Part shown: piece by piece, positions 9,801 through 21,300 of the stretch
How positions within the stretch are numbered: position 1 is the stretch's first letter
How the letters are laid out: every line of letters starts with the position of its first letter
Assembly: GCA_018398585.1 (NCBI GenBank)
Contig: JAGTTD010000011.1
Location: 15,615,346 to 15,679,345 of the forward strand
Length of the DNA: 64,000 bases
Source: Simmondsia chinensis
Taxonomy: Eukaryota > Streptophyta > Magnoliopsida > Caryophyllales > Simmondsiaceae
Direction of reading: 5' to 3'
Position numbers and translations under genes: made by a program
Notes under the pieces: model-generated
What the model saw: the letters and a program-made list of their open reading frames with translations, nothing else
Told to the model about the DNA's origin: nothing
Database searches by the model: none

Positions 9801-11370
9801 AAGACAGTGAACCGTCTTTATATTCAGAGATCGTATCGAGATCTGACTCAGATAAGTGGCTTATGGCCATGCATGAAGAGATGGAGTCTTTGAAGAAGAA
9901 CCAGACTTGGCAGCTAGTCAAGCCTCAAACAAGAAAAAGAGTCATTGGGTGCAAATGGGTCTTCAAATGAAAAAAGGCATTCTTGGAGTGGAAGATGCAA
10001 GGTACAAGGCTCGGTTAGTAGCTAAAGGCTACAGTCAGGTACACGGTGTTGATTTTCATGATATTTTTTTACATGTTGTTAGACATTGTTCCATATGAGC
10101 GATACTTGCTTTAGTAGCTATGCATGATTTAGAACTTGAGCAGTTAGATGTGAAAACTGCATTTTTGCATGGTGAGGTAGAGGAGAGTGTTTACATGCAT
10201 CAGCTTGAAGGCCTCATTGTTGAGGGTAAGGAAGATCATGTTTGTTTATTGAAAAGATATTTGTATGGTTTGAGGCAATCACCAAGACAGTGGTATAAAA
10301 GATTTGATGAGTTTATGATTAGTCATGGGTTCTTCAGAAGTAAGTATGACAGTTGTGTGTACTTCAGGAAGACATATTCAGGTTCTTTTGTTTATCTTCT
10401 GTTATATGTTGATGATATGTTAATTGCAGCTAAGGACATGACAGATATTGATGATTTGAAAACAATGTTGAAAAGCGAGTTCGAGATGAAGGACTTAGGA
10501 GCAACTAAGAAGAATCTTGGCATGAAAATCAGTAGAAACCGAAAAGCAGGAAAGTTGTACTTGTCTTAGGAGAAGTACATTGAGAAGGTTCTGGACCTAC
10601 TTCACATGAAGGATGCTAAACCAGTTAGCACTCCCTTACCAGCTCATTTCAGGCTTTCAGCATTGGATTCGCCTCAGACTGAGGAGGATGTCAGGTACAT
10701 ATCACAGGTCCCTTACTCTAGTGCTGTTGGTAGTATTATGTATGCTATGGTATGTACATGTCCAGATATTGCTTATGCTATGAGCAAAGTGAGTAGATAC
10801 ATGGCGAATCCAGGAAAGGAGCATTGGCACGCTATCAAATGGATTCTCAAGTACTTACGTGGCATTGCTAATGTTTGTTTGGAATTTGGGAAAAGTAAAT
10901 GCTGTTTAGTAGGGTATGTTGACTCAGACTATGGTGGAGACCTCGATAAGAGGAAATCTATATCCGGTTATGTGTTTTGTTTGGGAGACAGTGCTATCAG
11001 TTGGAGAGCTTGTCTACAATTAGTTACTACATAGTCGACTACCGAGGCCAAGTATATGGTAGTTACAGAAGCATTTAAAGAAGCTGAGTGGTTGAGATGT
11101 TTGATTAGTGAGATCAGTGTTCAGGGTACTGTTGGAGTTTACTGTGATAACCAGTCAGCAATTCACCTAGCTAAAGATCAGATGACGCATCATGACAGAA
11201 CGAAGCATATTGGTCAAGCATCATTTTATTAGAGATCTGATTGATGAGCGGAAGGTGGAGTAAAAAGAAGATTGGTACTGAAGATAATCCAGCAGATATG
11301 TTCACTAAAGTTCTTCCTGACAGGATCGAATTTAGTTGGACTTACAGTTTCAGTTTGTTAACCCTGGCGT
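6810..11370 (+). pseudogene. Copia gag-pol polyprotein remnant
   Basis: Translation from ATG 6810 gives, in order: UBN2-type gag (to about 7480); a damaged CCHC knuckle near 7497 (second Cys to Phe, last Cys to Tyr); and a damaged protease motif WIVDLDCS where WIVDSGCS is expected. Then come the GAG-pre-integrase block (MWHMILGHMS, 8662 onward), integrase (8860-9480, with PQQNGMTERMN), RT (about 9850-10570, with intact YVDDM near 10408) and RNase H (about 10915-11240, with the EAKY and DNQSAIHLAKD blocks). More than ten in-frame stops are present, most explained by CAG to TAG, CGA to TGA or TGG to TAG/TGA. The MITE at 8054-8634 splits the gene between protease and integrase. It is clearly a dead polyprotein. 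The exact copia lineage is not assigned. Confidence 0.92.
8054..8634. mobile_element. Mutator-like MITE inside the copia pol gene
   Basis: The copia reading frame is interrupted for exactly 581 bp. The 9-bp sequence GTCTATGAC stands on both sides (8045-8053 and 8635-8643), and removing one copy plus the insert restores the frame. Nine-base duplications are the hallmark of Mutator-type transposition. The termini are imperfect inverted repeats (GGTTGTTAGAATTGGGATTC versus GGTTATTAAACTCCCGATCC read from the other end), with repeated GGATCGTAGAATCG-like blocks inside both ends. It encodes nothing, so it must have been moved by a transposase from elsewhere. Confidence 0.8.
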
Positions 11371-11437
11371 GGGGGTGTTATTGGAGAAAGTGGAGATATT
11401 TTATTTTAGTGATCGAATTTGAGTCAAGGTGGAGATT

Positions 11438-11897
11438 TGTTAGGTCTATGCCTCAAATTCCTAAATTCTAAGTAGAGGCAAGTCGAGAGTCCGCCGATCA
11501 ATCGGTAGAAGATCCCGATCGACAGGGAATGTTATGTAAATCGATCCCGCCTGCAAAGAGCTCACCGATCGATCGGGACCCTCCGATCGATCGGAAGCCG
11601 TGTTTTCACGCGGGTATAAATAGAGAGTATCCAATTTCTTTTGAGAGATTTTCCCTTGCGGCGCCTCACCAAATAAAAGAGAGAGAAAGAGAAAAGGAGT
11701 GATTGTAATTCTTCTCTTTTCGATTCAATAATAAAAGCTCCAATCTTCGTCCGTGGTTTTCTCCCCTCTCAATTGTAGAGGGGTCTCCACGTAAATTGTG
11801 TGTTCTTGTGCTTGATTCTCTTTAGTCTATTTTACTTCTTGATTGTCGTGGGTGTTTGATTTGAATTCAGTACTTGGGATTTCTTCTTTTCCACATA
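11438..11897 (+). repeat. 3' LTR of the copia element
   Basis: This 460-bp partner of 6288-6772 begins TGTTAGG and ends CCACATA, then TSD ATAGC. It carries the CCGATCGATCGG cluster in cleaner form, the TATA box 'tataaatagag' and the GA repeat. Confidence 0.9.
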
Positions 11898-11902
11898 ATA
11901 GC

Positions 11903-12494
11903 TATAAAATAAGACAAATGAAGACGAACTGACCAAGCAAACTTGTTAAAATTATTAGGAAAAATTCACACTTTAAGTGCTAAGTACAACAGAGAAACAA
12001 AGCAATCAATTAGGTGGAAAAAACAAAGAGTCCTAAAAAGTAAAGGGATATGAATCCAAAAGAAAAGAACTATACTATGAAACTAAAAAAAGGGATGGGC
12101 TGCCTCTTAGAAGCACTAAGTTTAATGTCTTCAGCTAGATATGATATAAAGCTACCGGTCAACAAAAATCCGAGGCGATGTCCTTTAAATTAGTCATGTC
12201 AAGCTCATGAGGACGGTACCCTAACCCAATAGCGTAAGGCCAGTGGCAAAATTATTTAACAAATAAATAAATGAATAAAAAAATGAAAAAAATTATTTAA
12301 TAAATAAATAAATAATAAAAACATAAAAGTAAAAAAAATAAGAAAAAAAATAAGTTTTTAAAAATAATAAAAAATAAAAAATACTCAAGAATAAAAGATT
12401 GACTTTAAAAAGAAAAAAATCAAACCAAACAAAAACTTTGATAAGTACTGATTCAAACTTTGACTACCGATTCCCGGTAACGATTTCAAGAACT
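11903..12494 (-). other. Element X interior, right part, with degenerate tRNA-Asp primer-binding site
   Basis: This continues X's interior after the copia insertion. The phrase 'gggctgcctcttagaagc' near 12100 resembles a widespread plant gypsy leader phrase. An A/T low-complexity block fills 12250-12430. Just before LTR-B, 'ttcccggtaacgatttcaa' (12471-12489) looks like a decayed copy of the 3' end of tRNA-Asp (…CCCCGGCAACGGCGCCA). That would be the minus-strand primer-binding site, making LTR-B the 5' LTR. No gene is seen. Confidence 0.45.
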
Positions 12495-13835
12495 TGATGT
12501 AGTTTTAAAAGTGTTCTAAAACTGTGTACTCGTAAGCGTATGAGTTCGCTGTAGCTAAGTCGAGTATACGGGTATCGTATCCTCATGGAATTAGTATAAA
12601 GTTCAGTTTAGTGTTTATCGAGTCGTTAAAATTGAGTTTTTCTTTTTGGAGAGAGAGTGAATTACTAAATTAACATAATTAAAGCAATAAATAAAAGTTT
12701 TCAATCAATCAAGAGTAACGAATTCGGGGTAGCCTAACTCAGATTCCATCATTATATTTTACCACGACAATGACTTTAGGGACTTAGACTACAAACTCTA
12801 AGCTTGGGTTAACACTTAAATTAGGGCTTAAAGTAATGAAACAGTTTTAGGGCACAATCCATCTTATCACTCTAGGTGTGGTATGTCTTATCTCAATATA
12901 TAGCACTACTTAATTTCTTTCTCACTCCTAATTTAATATTAATTTATGTAAAAGATTGTGTTCATGGTTGGGTATAACCTCAACTCTAGCCACTCGTGAA
13001 AACCTGTTGTACTATGGTCCATGTTACAAGAATAAGGTGAAACAAAAAATAAATTGAAAATCTAGCTATGGCTACAAGCACATAAACAGACAACTAATCT
13101 CAATAAAAATTTCCCCATAGGAGTGCGAAAATAGAATAACACAAGTCATTATCGAACGTAAAATATAAATTCGGGATCCGGATGGCTTCTCGTTTTTCAC
13201 CCCTAAACTAGCAGTCTACTCTTCCATAGGAGTTTTTCCAATCAAAAATTGAAAAGAAAAAGAGAAAGAAAAACTCATGGATGTAAACTCCCACGACTGA
13301 CATAGATGTGACTTTGGCTTTAATCCCCTGGTACTCCGACCGCTTGAGCTTCAGCCTTTGTGAGAATTCATATCTCTCTTGGTGACTCGAGGAAGGAGAA
13401 AGAAGTGAAAATTGGCAAAAAGTGTGAAAAAAAATCGCCTCCCCTATAATTACGTGCACTCTGCATGTTGGCCGATCGACTGGCCAATTGATTGGTCGGC
13501 CAATTAATCGACCTTTTACAGAACCAAAGTTCTTAGTTCCGTATTGTATTGATTGATCGGCCACCTACAGTGGCCAATTATAAGCCTAACATTGCTTGAT
13601 TTCAAAATCGAATCTTGACCCAATGAGTCTTTGTTTTTCACACGTGGTCGGGTTTCTTAGTGTATTATTCGACTTTGTCCATTTAAGCTTGTTTTTCACC
13701 GTTTTCCAAGATATCCTTGTTCCGCTGTGGTCCAAGCCTAAGTACATGTAAATTATGCAACGCCACACGTGTAATAGCCGAAAAATATCATATGAATGTA
13801 TTATAAAGCGTATAAAATACAAGGAGCATCGCACA
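12495..13835 (-). repeat. Element X, right LTR (copy B)
   Basis: About 1.34 kb starting TGATGTAGTTTTAAAA. It contains a signature block 'gtgtactcgtaagcgtatga' (from about 12525) and 'gggtatcgtatcc'. The second half aligns to 4104-5060 and part of the first half to 1-348. Related truncated copies occur at 17850-18105 and 59449-59610. Several CCAATTGATTGGT / GGCCGATCGACTGGCC near-palindromes lie at 13470-13570. The right border is estimated from where similarity to copy A ends. Confidence 0.55.
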
Positions 13836-14589
13836 CCTTATGACTGTTTCCGTCAACTCCATTAGTTTAAGTTTTACGTATTAGGCTTCATTTGATCAAA
13901 ACGTTGTGTTTAGGTGTTATTTAATTCAGTAATATTCATTATGACCTTAATTAAAGTAAACTAAAAAAAATCAATTTAAATTTAAATTAATGAATTTAAA
14001 ATTAAAAAAAAAGAAAACAAAAATTTGAGAATTTTTAAAAAAATTGGAAAACTAAATTTAACAATATTATTAAATTGTCAAACTTTTGGCAAAAAAACTA
14101 ATTTCTATAAGTTGTTTTTCAAATTTTTAATTTCGTACATTTTAAAAAATTTAAATTTATTAGTGTAATTTTAAAATTATTTTAAGCAAAAAAAATTATG
14201 TTTTATCTTATAATTTTTATAAAAATTTTAAAAATATTTTTTTATCTTCTAAGTTTATAATGTCATGACTATAATTAATCTAAATAATTATTTTTTATAA
14301 ATATATAAAACCCTCTTATTTATTATGAAAAATAAAACTCCTACTTTTGTCGTTTAATAAGAGGAAGGATAATTTTATCATTTGATATATTATTTAACGG
14401 AAGCTGTTTGTAAGTTTTTTACAAATATAAGATACTTTTCTGTAAATAAAAAAAAAAAAATTAGAGATAATTTTATAGAATCGCATCTTATAAAAAATTT
14501 TCCTTAATTACATGTCATGGGGATCCCTCCCCAAAATTTTCCGCTCATATCCAATTTGGTCCAATGGTTGAACTTCAAAGTAGACCACC
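13836..14589. other. AT-rich intergenic DNA upstream of the kinase gene
   Basis: About 750 bp, strongly A/T rich, with homopolymer runs and 'ataaatatataaaacc' near 14297. I see no gene or recognisable TE. It is the likely promoter-side region of the IREH1-like gene, but no single element can be assigned with confidence. Confidence 0.5.
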
Positions 14590-14713
14590 TACGCGCTCTC
14601 TCTCTCTCTCGCTATCTCTCTCTCCACGTCAGTTCCAGTCCACCAAATTTGCTCAACTGCTCTTCCTCACCTCAACTCCTTAAACCCTAAATTTTCTCCA
14701 AATTTCGTACGAA
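14590..14713 (+). promoter_or_regulatory. Pyrimidine-rich 5' leader of the kinase gene
   Basis: A CT-microsatellite ('ctctctctctctctcgctatc') is followed by a C/T-rich tract and 'aaaccctaaattttctcc' up to ATG 14714. CT-rich tracts and the 'aaaccctaa' motif are frequent near plant transcription starts and in 5' UTRs. 'cacgtcag' at about 14625 is a possible ACGT-core site. The transcription start itself cannot be placed. Confidence 0.45.
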
Positions 14714-15392
14714 ATGGTGTTCAAAGGCAGATTTTTCTCCTCCAAAAAATCCGATAGCTCCAGCCCCGACGGATCTAACAGTCCCCGATCCTTGCGCTTC
14801 GGCTCCCCTGGCAGATCTGATAAGAAGAAAGGAAAATCGGACAAGGATGATCGGCTCCACCAGATCAGTAATCTCAGCCCAACATCAACAGCTTCCAAGG
14901 ATAATTCCAAGCAAAAAGCAACAAAGAAGAAGGATGCTGCTGCTGTTTCAAGTAGTTGTAGAGGCAAGGACACTCCAATCGGCGGTGGTTCAAATACAAC
15001 GGCAAAGCCGAGCTCCAAGATCGAGGCAGCCCCGTCATCTGTGTCGCCAATTTTAGCCTCATCGTTAGGGTTAAACAAGATAAAGACAAGATCTGGGCCG
15101 CTGCCCCAAGAGAGCTTCCTTGGCTTCCGGCATGAGAAAGGGGTGGGCCTGGGCTCCAGCAACCTGTCCAGGCCTGCTGCCGTCAGCAGCAGTGGCAGTG
15201 GGGACAGTGGTTATGGGTCTTCCGGTAGCGGGGCAAGGTGCTGTGAAAAGAAGGAAACGGGATGGTTGGATAATGTCGCGGAGAGTGGGAGTAATTCAGA
15301 TTCCATGTCGCCGGGAAGTGGGCCATCGATGGACCAGAGCCCGAACATGCCCAGGGTGGTGCAGGCCCGCTCTAGGCTATCATCTGAAGCAG
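14714..15392 (+). CDS. IREH1: Kinase exon 1: Ser/Lys-rich N-terminal region (residues 1-226)
   Basis: The ATG at 14714 is the first in frame and begins [20 protein letters not shown], the family start. The exon is a low-complexity Ser/Pro/Gly/Lys region with many SP sites, likely disordered and phosphorylated. It ends GAAGCAG|GTATGT in phase 1. It is GC-richer than its surroundings, as first exons of plant genes often are. Confidence 0.92.
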
Positions 15393-18300
15393 GTATGTCT
15401 CCCTTTTGGGGAATCGGAAATGTCATTTTTGAAATCAAGATTGAAGTTAGTAGATAGGATGTTCGATTTTCTAAACAAGATATATCGTATATATCCATAT
15501 GTGATGATAGTTTTTTTTGCTAGGGAATTCGTTATATTCTCTTTATTGCGAATTGTACTTTTGGTGCTAGAATTGTCATACTTCAAAATCGAGATTGATG
15601 TTATTGACGTTGATATAAGCCCCAAAACAAGCATTCCACAGCAGTGGGACAACAACCACAACAAGCCCAGTGCCTCAAAGAGGCTCCAGTTGAGGCAAGG
15701 TTTGGGGAGAGTGAACTGTATGCAGCCTTACCCCTAAAGGGTGCTACCTCGTAGGGAGACTGTTTCTGAAGGCCCCCTAACTTTGAAAAGTAAAGGCTAA
15801 TAAAATCCAATTCAAATAAGCAGTACTAGACATGCAAGTAACAATACGGCTGTAAAATAGCAAACCTGCAAGCCTAAGGGCGCTGTGAACTAGCATCGGT
15901 GTGCTCCTCTCTCCTACCAGCTGTGTCGACCGCATGTATTTTTAATTGCCACTTAACTCTATCTAAGGCCATCTCCTCATTAAGATTTAGGTGGGTAAGG
16001 TCTTGTCTAATTGTCTCTATTCAACTTTTTTTTGGTTTGATCTACCTCTCTGGTAGTGTGTATTATATAGTTCACATTTTCTAGCAGGGGCGGTAGTCAC
16101 ATTTTCTAGCAGGGGCGGTAGTCGCTCTCCTCTCCCTAACATGTCCAAACCATCGCGGACGTCACTCCCTAAACTTGTCTTCAATTGGAGCCACGCCTAA
16201 TTTGCTTTTTATAATGTCATTTCTGATCTAGTTCTTCCTAGTATGTCCACACATTCACTGCAAAATCTTCATTTTCGCCGCCTTCAACTTCTGTGTATGG
16301 TGCCGTTTAACTAGCCAACATTCAACACTGTATAACATAGCCAGTTTTACTACTGTCTTGCAGTGTTTTCCCTTCAACTTTAGAGGTAACTTTTTATCGC
16401 ATTGTATCACTAAGTCATCTTTCACTTATGCCATCCCACTTTAGTCCAATTGTTGACATCCTCATCAGCTCCGCCATCTTGCTGCACTGTGGAGCCCGAA
16501 TATATGAAACATTCTTCTTTCTGTATGCATTTTGTCTTTACATGCTCTGCGCTTGGTTTGGTTGTGGTACAAAACTTAAATTCCATATACTCAGTTTTTG
16601 ATCTACGGACCGAAAGCTTTTCGATTCTAAGGAACTTATCCAAAGTTCTAGCTTCTCATTCGTCCCTTTTCTTGACTTGCCCGTCAGTACTATATCATGT
16701 GCAAAAAGCATAGACCGCGACACATGCCCTTGGATGTGCCTAGTGAGCTCGTCCAAAACCAGAATAAACAGGAAAGGGCTCAAGGTTGATCCTTGATGTA
16801 ACCTAACTGTAATTGGGAAAACATCGTTCTCCCCTTCCACTGTACGCACATTGGTTGATGTGTCCTCATACATGTCTTTAATGACTTGAATATATGACAT
16901 GGGGATGCCTTTCTTATCCAAAACCCTCCATAGTACCTATCATGGCATTCTGTCGTACGCCTTCTCCAAACCAATGAAGATTGATTGGTTTTGGGATGGA
17001 ACCTCCTTTGGTGTCTATCATTGGTATCAGAGCCATCGGTCTTGTGTTGTGGATTGCTGGTCATAAGGGAGGCTGATGTCATTCCCCGGTTTTATGAGGC
17101 TCGACGTCACACATTAATTTATGGGGGCCAATGTTTGACGTGTCGCAAAGTCGATTGCCACCATAAATAACATCACGTCTGGTGTCTCAAGTGGTGATGC
17201 TAGTATTATAGTGTTAGCTCGGGACAAGAGGGACTCTAGTGCAAAGCTATGTCTATTGCGAAGTGGTGATATCGAAATTGCAGTGTTTGCCTAGGACTAG
17301 ATATATAAGTGCAAAGCTAGTCCGTAAGGTGTGGATGGTGATGTTAGAATTGTAGTGTTTGTTAGGGACTAGTATCTAGTGTAATGCCAACTCGGGAGGA
17401 CGCGAGATGCAGAGAGTGGTGGATAGATAAAGCCAATAAAGGCATCCCACATTGGTGGGGGGATGACAAAAGCATCGTTATATATACCAATGGAGCTGTT
17501 CCACCCATTGCCCATTAGTTTGATGATGGAACCTTCTTTGGTGTCTATCAAGCATAGTGGATAATGAATTTTCTAACAAGATAAACTGTATACATCTTTT
17601 GTGATGATAGTTTCTTGTGCAAGGGACTCCATTAAATTATCTTGATTAGCTACCTGTAATATTGGTGCTCGGATTTTCATTTTAAAAATCAAGATTGTAG
17701 TGGCTACTATAGTGGATGATTAATTTTCTATGCGAGATATATATTATATATTTAACCACTTATGGATATAGAATTTTGGGTGAAGCAATTATTTGAATTC
17801 TTTAAGTGGGTGTTCTAGTTATCGGTGCCAGAAACTTGGGGTTATACATTGATGTGGTTTTAATGTAAGTTTATAATCGTGTACTCGTAAGCGTATGAGC
17901 AAGTCGTAGCTGTGGCGGGTATGCGGGTGTCGTATCCACAGGGAATCAGTATAAAGTTGGATTTAGTGATTATCGAGCAGTTAAAATCAGGGTTTCTGTG
18001 GAAAATGAGTGGTTAACTAAATTAGAGGAATTAAACAGTAAATTAACTTGTCAATCGATCAAAGCTAATTTAGGGTATGAATTTAGGTTAGCCTAACTCG
18101 AATTGCTTTGTTTGGGAGTGTAATCTTAGGGATCCTGCCCTTGAGAATGGCCACTTCACTTGGTCTGTCTTAGGTAGTAGGATGGTGGCTAGTCGTATTG
18201 ATCGTTTTTTGTGTACGGTTGAGTGGGAAGATCTCTTCCCTAATCCCAGCCAGAAAACTTTAGCTAGGCCCACCTCTGATAATATTCCGCTTGTCCTAGA

Positions 18301-21300
18301 GTCGAATCAAGTTTCCTAGGGTCCATCTCCATTTCGTTTTGAGAACATGTGGCTTTCACATCATGATTTTCTCAATCAAGTAAGAGCGTGGTGGACTAAG
18401 ACTGAGTGTCAAGTTCAAGGGTGGGTTGGTTTTGTCTCATGGGTAAGCTTTGGTTCATTAAAGAGCGCTTGAGGGAGTGGAATAGGTCTGTTTTTGGAGA
18501 CACAAGGATTAGGCTTAAGGAGTTACTTTCGGAGATTGATTTGATAGACCAGTTGCAGGGTGGGGGTCCTCTACCTGAAGATCTCTCTTGAAAGAAATTG
18601 GACCTACAAAAAGAGTATATGGAGGTTCTATGAGGGAAGAGGTTAGATGCCGTCAGAATGTCAAGTCTCAATGGGTCAAGGAAGGGGACACTAAGTTTTT
18701 TCACTGTGTTGTGTCAGGTAGGATGAGACGTAATTTCATTAGGGAGTTAGAATTGGAGAATGGAGAGGTTGTTACCAATCCGAGTCTTATGGCTCATGAA
18801 ATTACCTTTTTCTTTATTTGCAGAGGAAATTAATTGTAGACCTTTGATTGATGGAATTGAGTGGTGTCCTATTTCTGAGTCTCAGAGGGCTTGGCTAGAG
18901 AGGCCGTTTGAAGAAGATGAGGTGCACTTCTTTCTATAATGTAACTGAAAGTTGTTGATGTCGTACACTTCTTTCTACAATGAAAGTTGTTGGCTTTGAA
19001 ACTATGAAAGAAATGTACAAAGATGATCCCGACTTTGGTTAGATATGGAAGAATACTTTAGAAGGTCCATATCGAGTCTTTCACAGAAAAATGGTCTCTT
19101 ATTCAAAAGCAATCAATCGTCATTCCCGAGGTCATCGTAGAATCTCATGTTATAGGATTAGGTGGTCACTTTGGAAGAGGCAAGACTGTATATCTTGTTA
19201 ACGAGGTTTTTTATTCGCCTAGGATCGAGAGCATTTTGTAATCCGTATCAAGAGATGCCATGCTTGCCAAGTTTCAAAGATTTAAAAAAAAAAAATTTTT
19301 TTTGGACTTTGCATGTTAATAATAGTTCCACGAGCCCCCTGTGAAAATGCAATCATGAAATTTACATTAGGATTACCAAGAACTTAAGGCAACAAAGATT
19401 GTGATCGTTTTTGTTAATAGATATTAAAAAATGACACATTTTATACAATGCCTTAACGTATGATGCTTTCATTGCCCTTGATTTGTACTTCAAGGAAATG
19501 GTACACCTTACCTTAGATTGAGGTGTTAAGTTTTTGAGTCACTTTTTGCAAGTACTTTGGTTTACAATGGGTACAAAATTGCAACTTAGCAGCACTTGCC
19601 ACCCCTGAAGTTGTGAATAAGAGCATGGGAAATCTTCTGCAAAGGTTAGCTGGCAAACATGTCTATTAGTGGGATCTAGTGTTGGGTCGAGTTCAGTTCG
19701 TTTACTCCAATTCTATTAGTCAAACTATTGAACAATGTCCCTTTGAAGTTGTTTATGGGAAGTGGTTTTTAAGTCCTTTAGACCGTGGCACCTCTACCCA
19801 CTTTTGTCAATTTAGCATTGATGAAGAGGAGAGAGCAAAAAGAGATCAAGCAACTTCATGAAGAAACGACAAAATGGAAAGTTTCAAAAGCAAGTTAACA
19901 AGCATAGCAAATACACAAAGGTTCAATGAAGGGGATCTGGTTTGGGTTCATTTAAGGGATTGTTTCCCTGCTAAAACACATGGTAAGCTTTCCTCTCGAG
20001 TTGGTAGTTCTTTTCATGTGTTTGAGCGTATAAATGACAATGTGTATGAGATTGGGCTTCCTGGAGATTATGGAGTTTCTGCTACCTTCAATGTTATTGA
20101 TCTTTACTGTATTATGAAGATAAAGATGAAGATGCTCAATACTTGATATTGAGTCATTCTCCAAGCTGAGGAGTATGACATGTAGTGTTCATCAAGTTTG
20201 GCTCAAGCCTAATTAGGTTGTTTTAATCGAGGCCAATTTAAGTAGCTTAGTTTTGTTAATCCAAGTTCTACAACAACTCCATATTGTAGAGTCCTAATGC
20301 TTTTCGGATTTGTTTCATTAGTTTATCCTTGTCCTTATTTGTAGTTTTTAGTTTATCTTTATCCTGATTGATAATGATTTATTATTGATTGATGAAGTTG
20401 AGTCATTAATTAACTACAAATACGCCCTTTGGGTGACGCTTATAGATGGTTCTCTATTTAATTGGGAATTATCAATAAACTGAGCATTGCTCGTTTTCTT
20501 ATCTTTGTGTGCCTCATGATTTCTTCTATTTCTTGGCCTAGCCTGCCACGGTGGTGAATTTCGCATCGCTGTAGTGTGTTTTCTAACGTCGCTTCAATAC
20601 CCTATCAATCACCCAAGTGGGATTTTTATTCACTTTGGTAAAACCCTATATGTCTAATCTCACTATAGTAAAATACTTACATTTCTATGTCATGAATTAG
20701 GATGCCAAAGCCAACATAACACGGTTTAAACGTCTTTTTCAATGCTATTTTGCTGGGAACCATGAGAGACATATGGTGGCTGGGGATAAGGTCAATTGGA
20801 CACTGAATGGGGTTAGGTGGTTTCTTTTTAAGGCTGTGAACTATTGGTTAGACTCCAAAAAGGGTGTAAGTGACGTGTATAAACTAACTAAAGCAAGAAG
20901 GATTGGAGAATTGAAAGAAGTGAAATGCATCAAGGTTGCATATCTAAAGGTCCTCGCGAGCAATAAAAATGATAAGGTGAGGTGGAGTTATTTTGCAAGT
21001 TGAATGAGAATGACAATGTTTGAATAGCTTGACTCAATATACAGGGATGCCTCAAATAAATTCTTGCATGTTGGATATAATGGAGAAATGCTTTTAGGAT
21101 TGTGTCATCCTGGGATCATGTTTAAACTCAACAGAAATATTCCAGAGGATGATGGTTAGACCAATTATGCTTTGTGGTTTTGAATGTTGAAGAATCAAAG
21201 TGATCAGGTAGAAATGAATGCGTACAAAAAAGCTAAGCTTGCACCTATTCAGAATGGGATGTGTAATGAGTTTCAGATTGTTTGGGCATGTGAAGCAGAT

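Larger units (their letters stand above)
6288..11897 (+). mobile_element. Ty1/copia retrotransposon, structurally complete, coding region dead
   Basis: LTRs lie at 6288-6772 and 11438-11897, the primer-binding site at 6776-6788, and a purine-rich tract just before 11438. A perfect 5-bp target site duplication ATAGC flanks it (6283-6287 and 11898-11902). Between the LTRs the order is gag, protease, integrase, reverse transcriptase, RNase H. Integrase before RT is the copia order. The coding frame has many stops and a 581-bp insertion (8054-8634), so this copy cannot encode a working polyprotein. It is inserted in the interior of element X and is therefore younger than X. Confidence 0.93.

Noticed and set aside
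14680..15162. Open frame of 160 codons on the minus strand opposite exon 1
   Set aside because: It is the shadow of the Ser-rich, GC-rich exon 1. The plus strand carries the conserved protein and correct splice phase.
16538..17082. Possible small genes on the minus strand in intron 1
   Set aside because: The translation is RTE LINE reverse transcriptase in shifted frames, with a mutated catalytic site.
18088..18704. Minus-strand open frames over the L1 remnant
   Set aside because: The plus strand reads as L1 endonuclease and linker; the minus frames have no recognisable motif.
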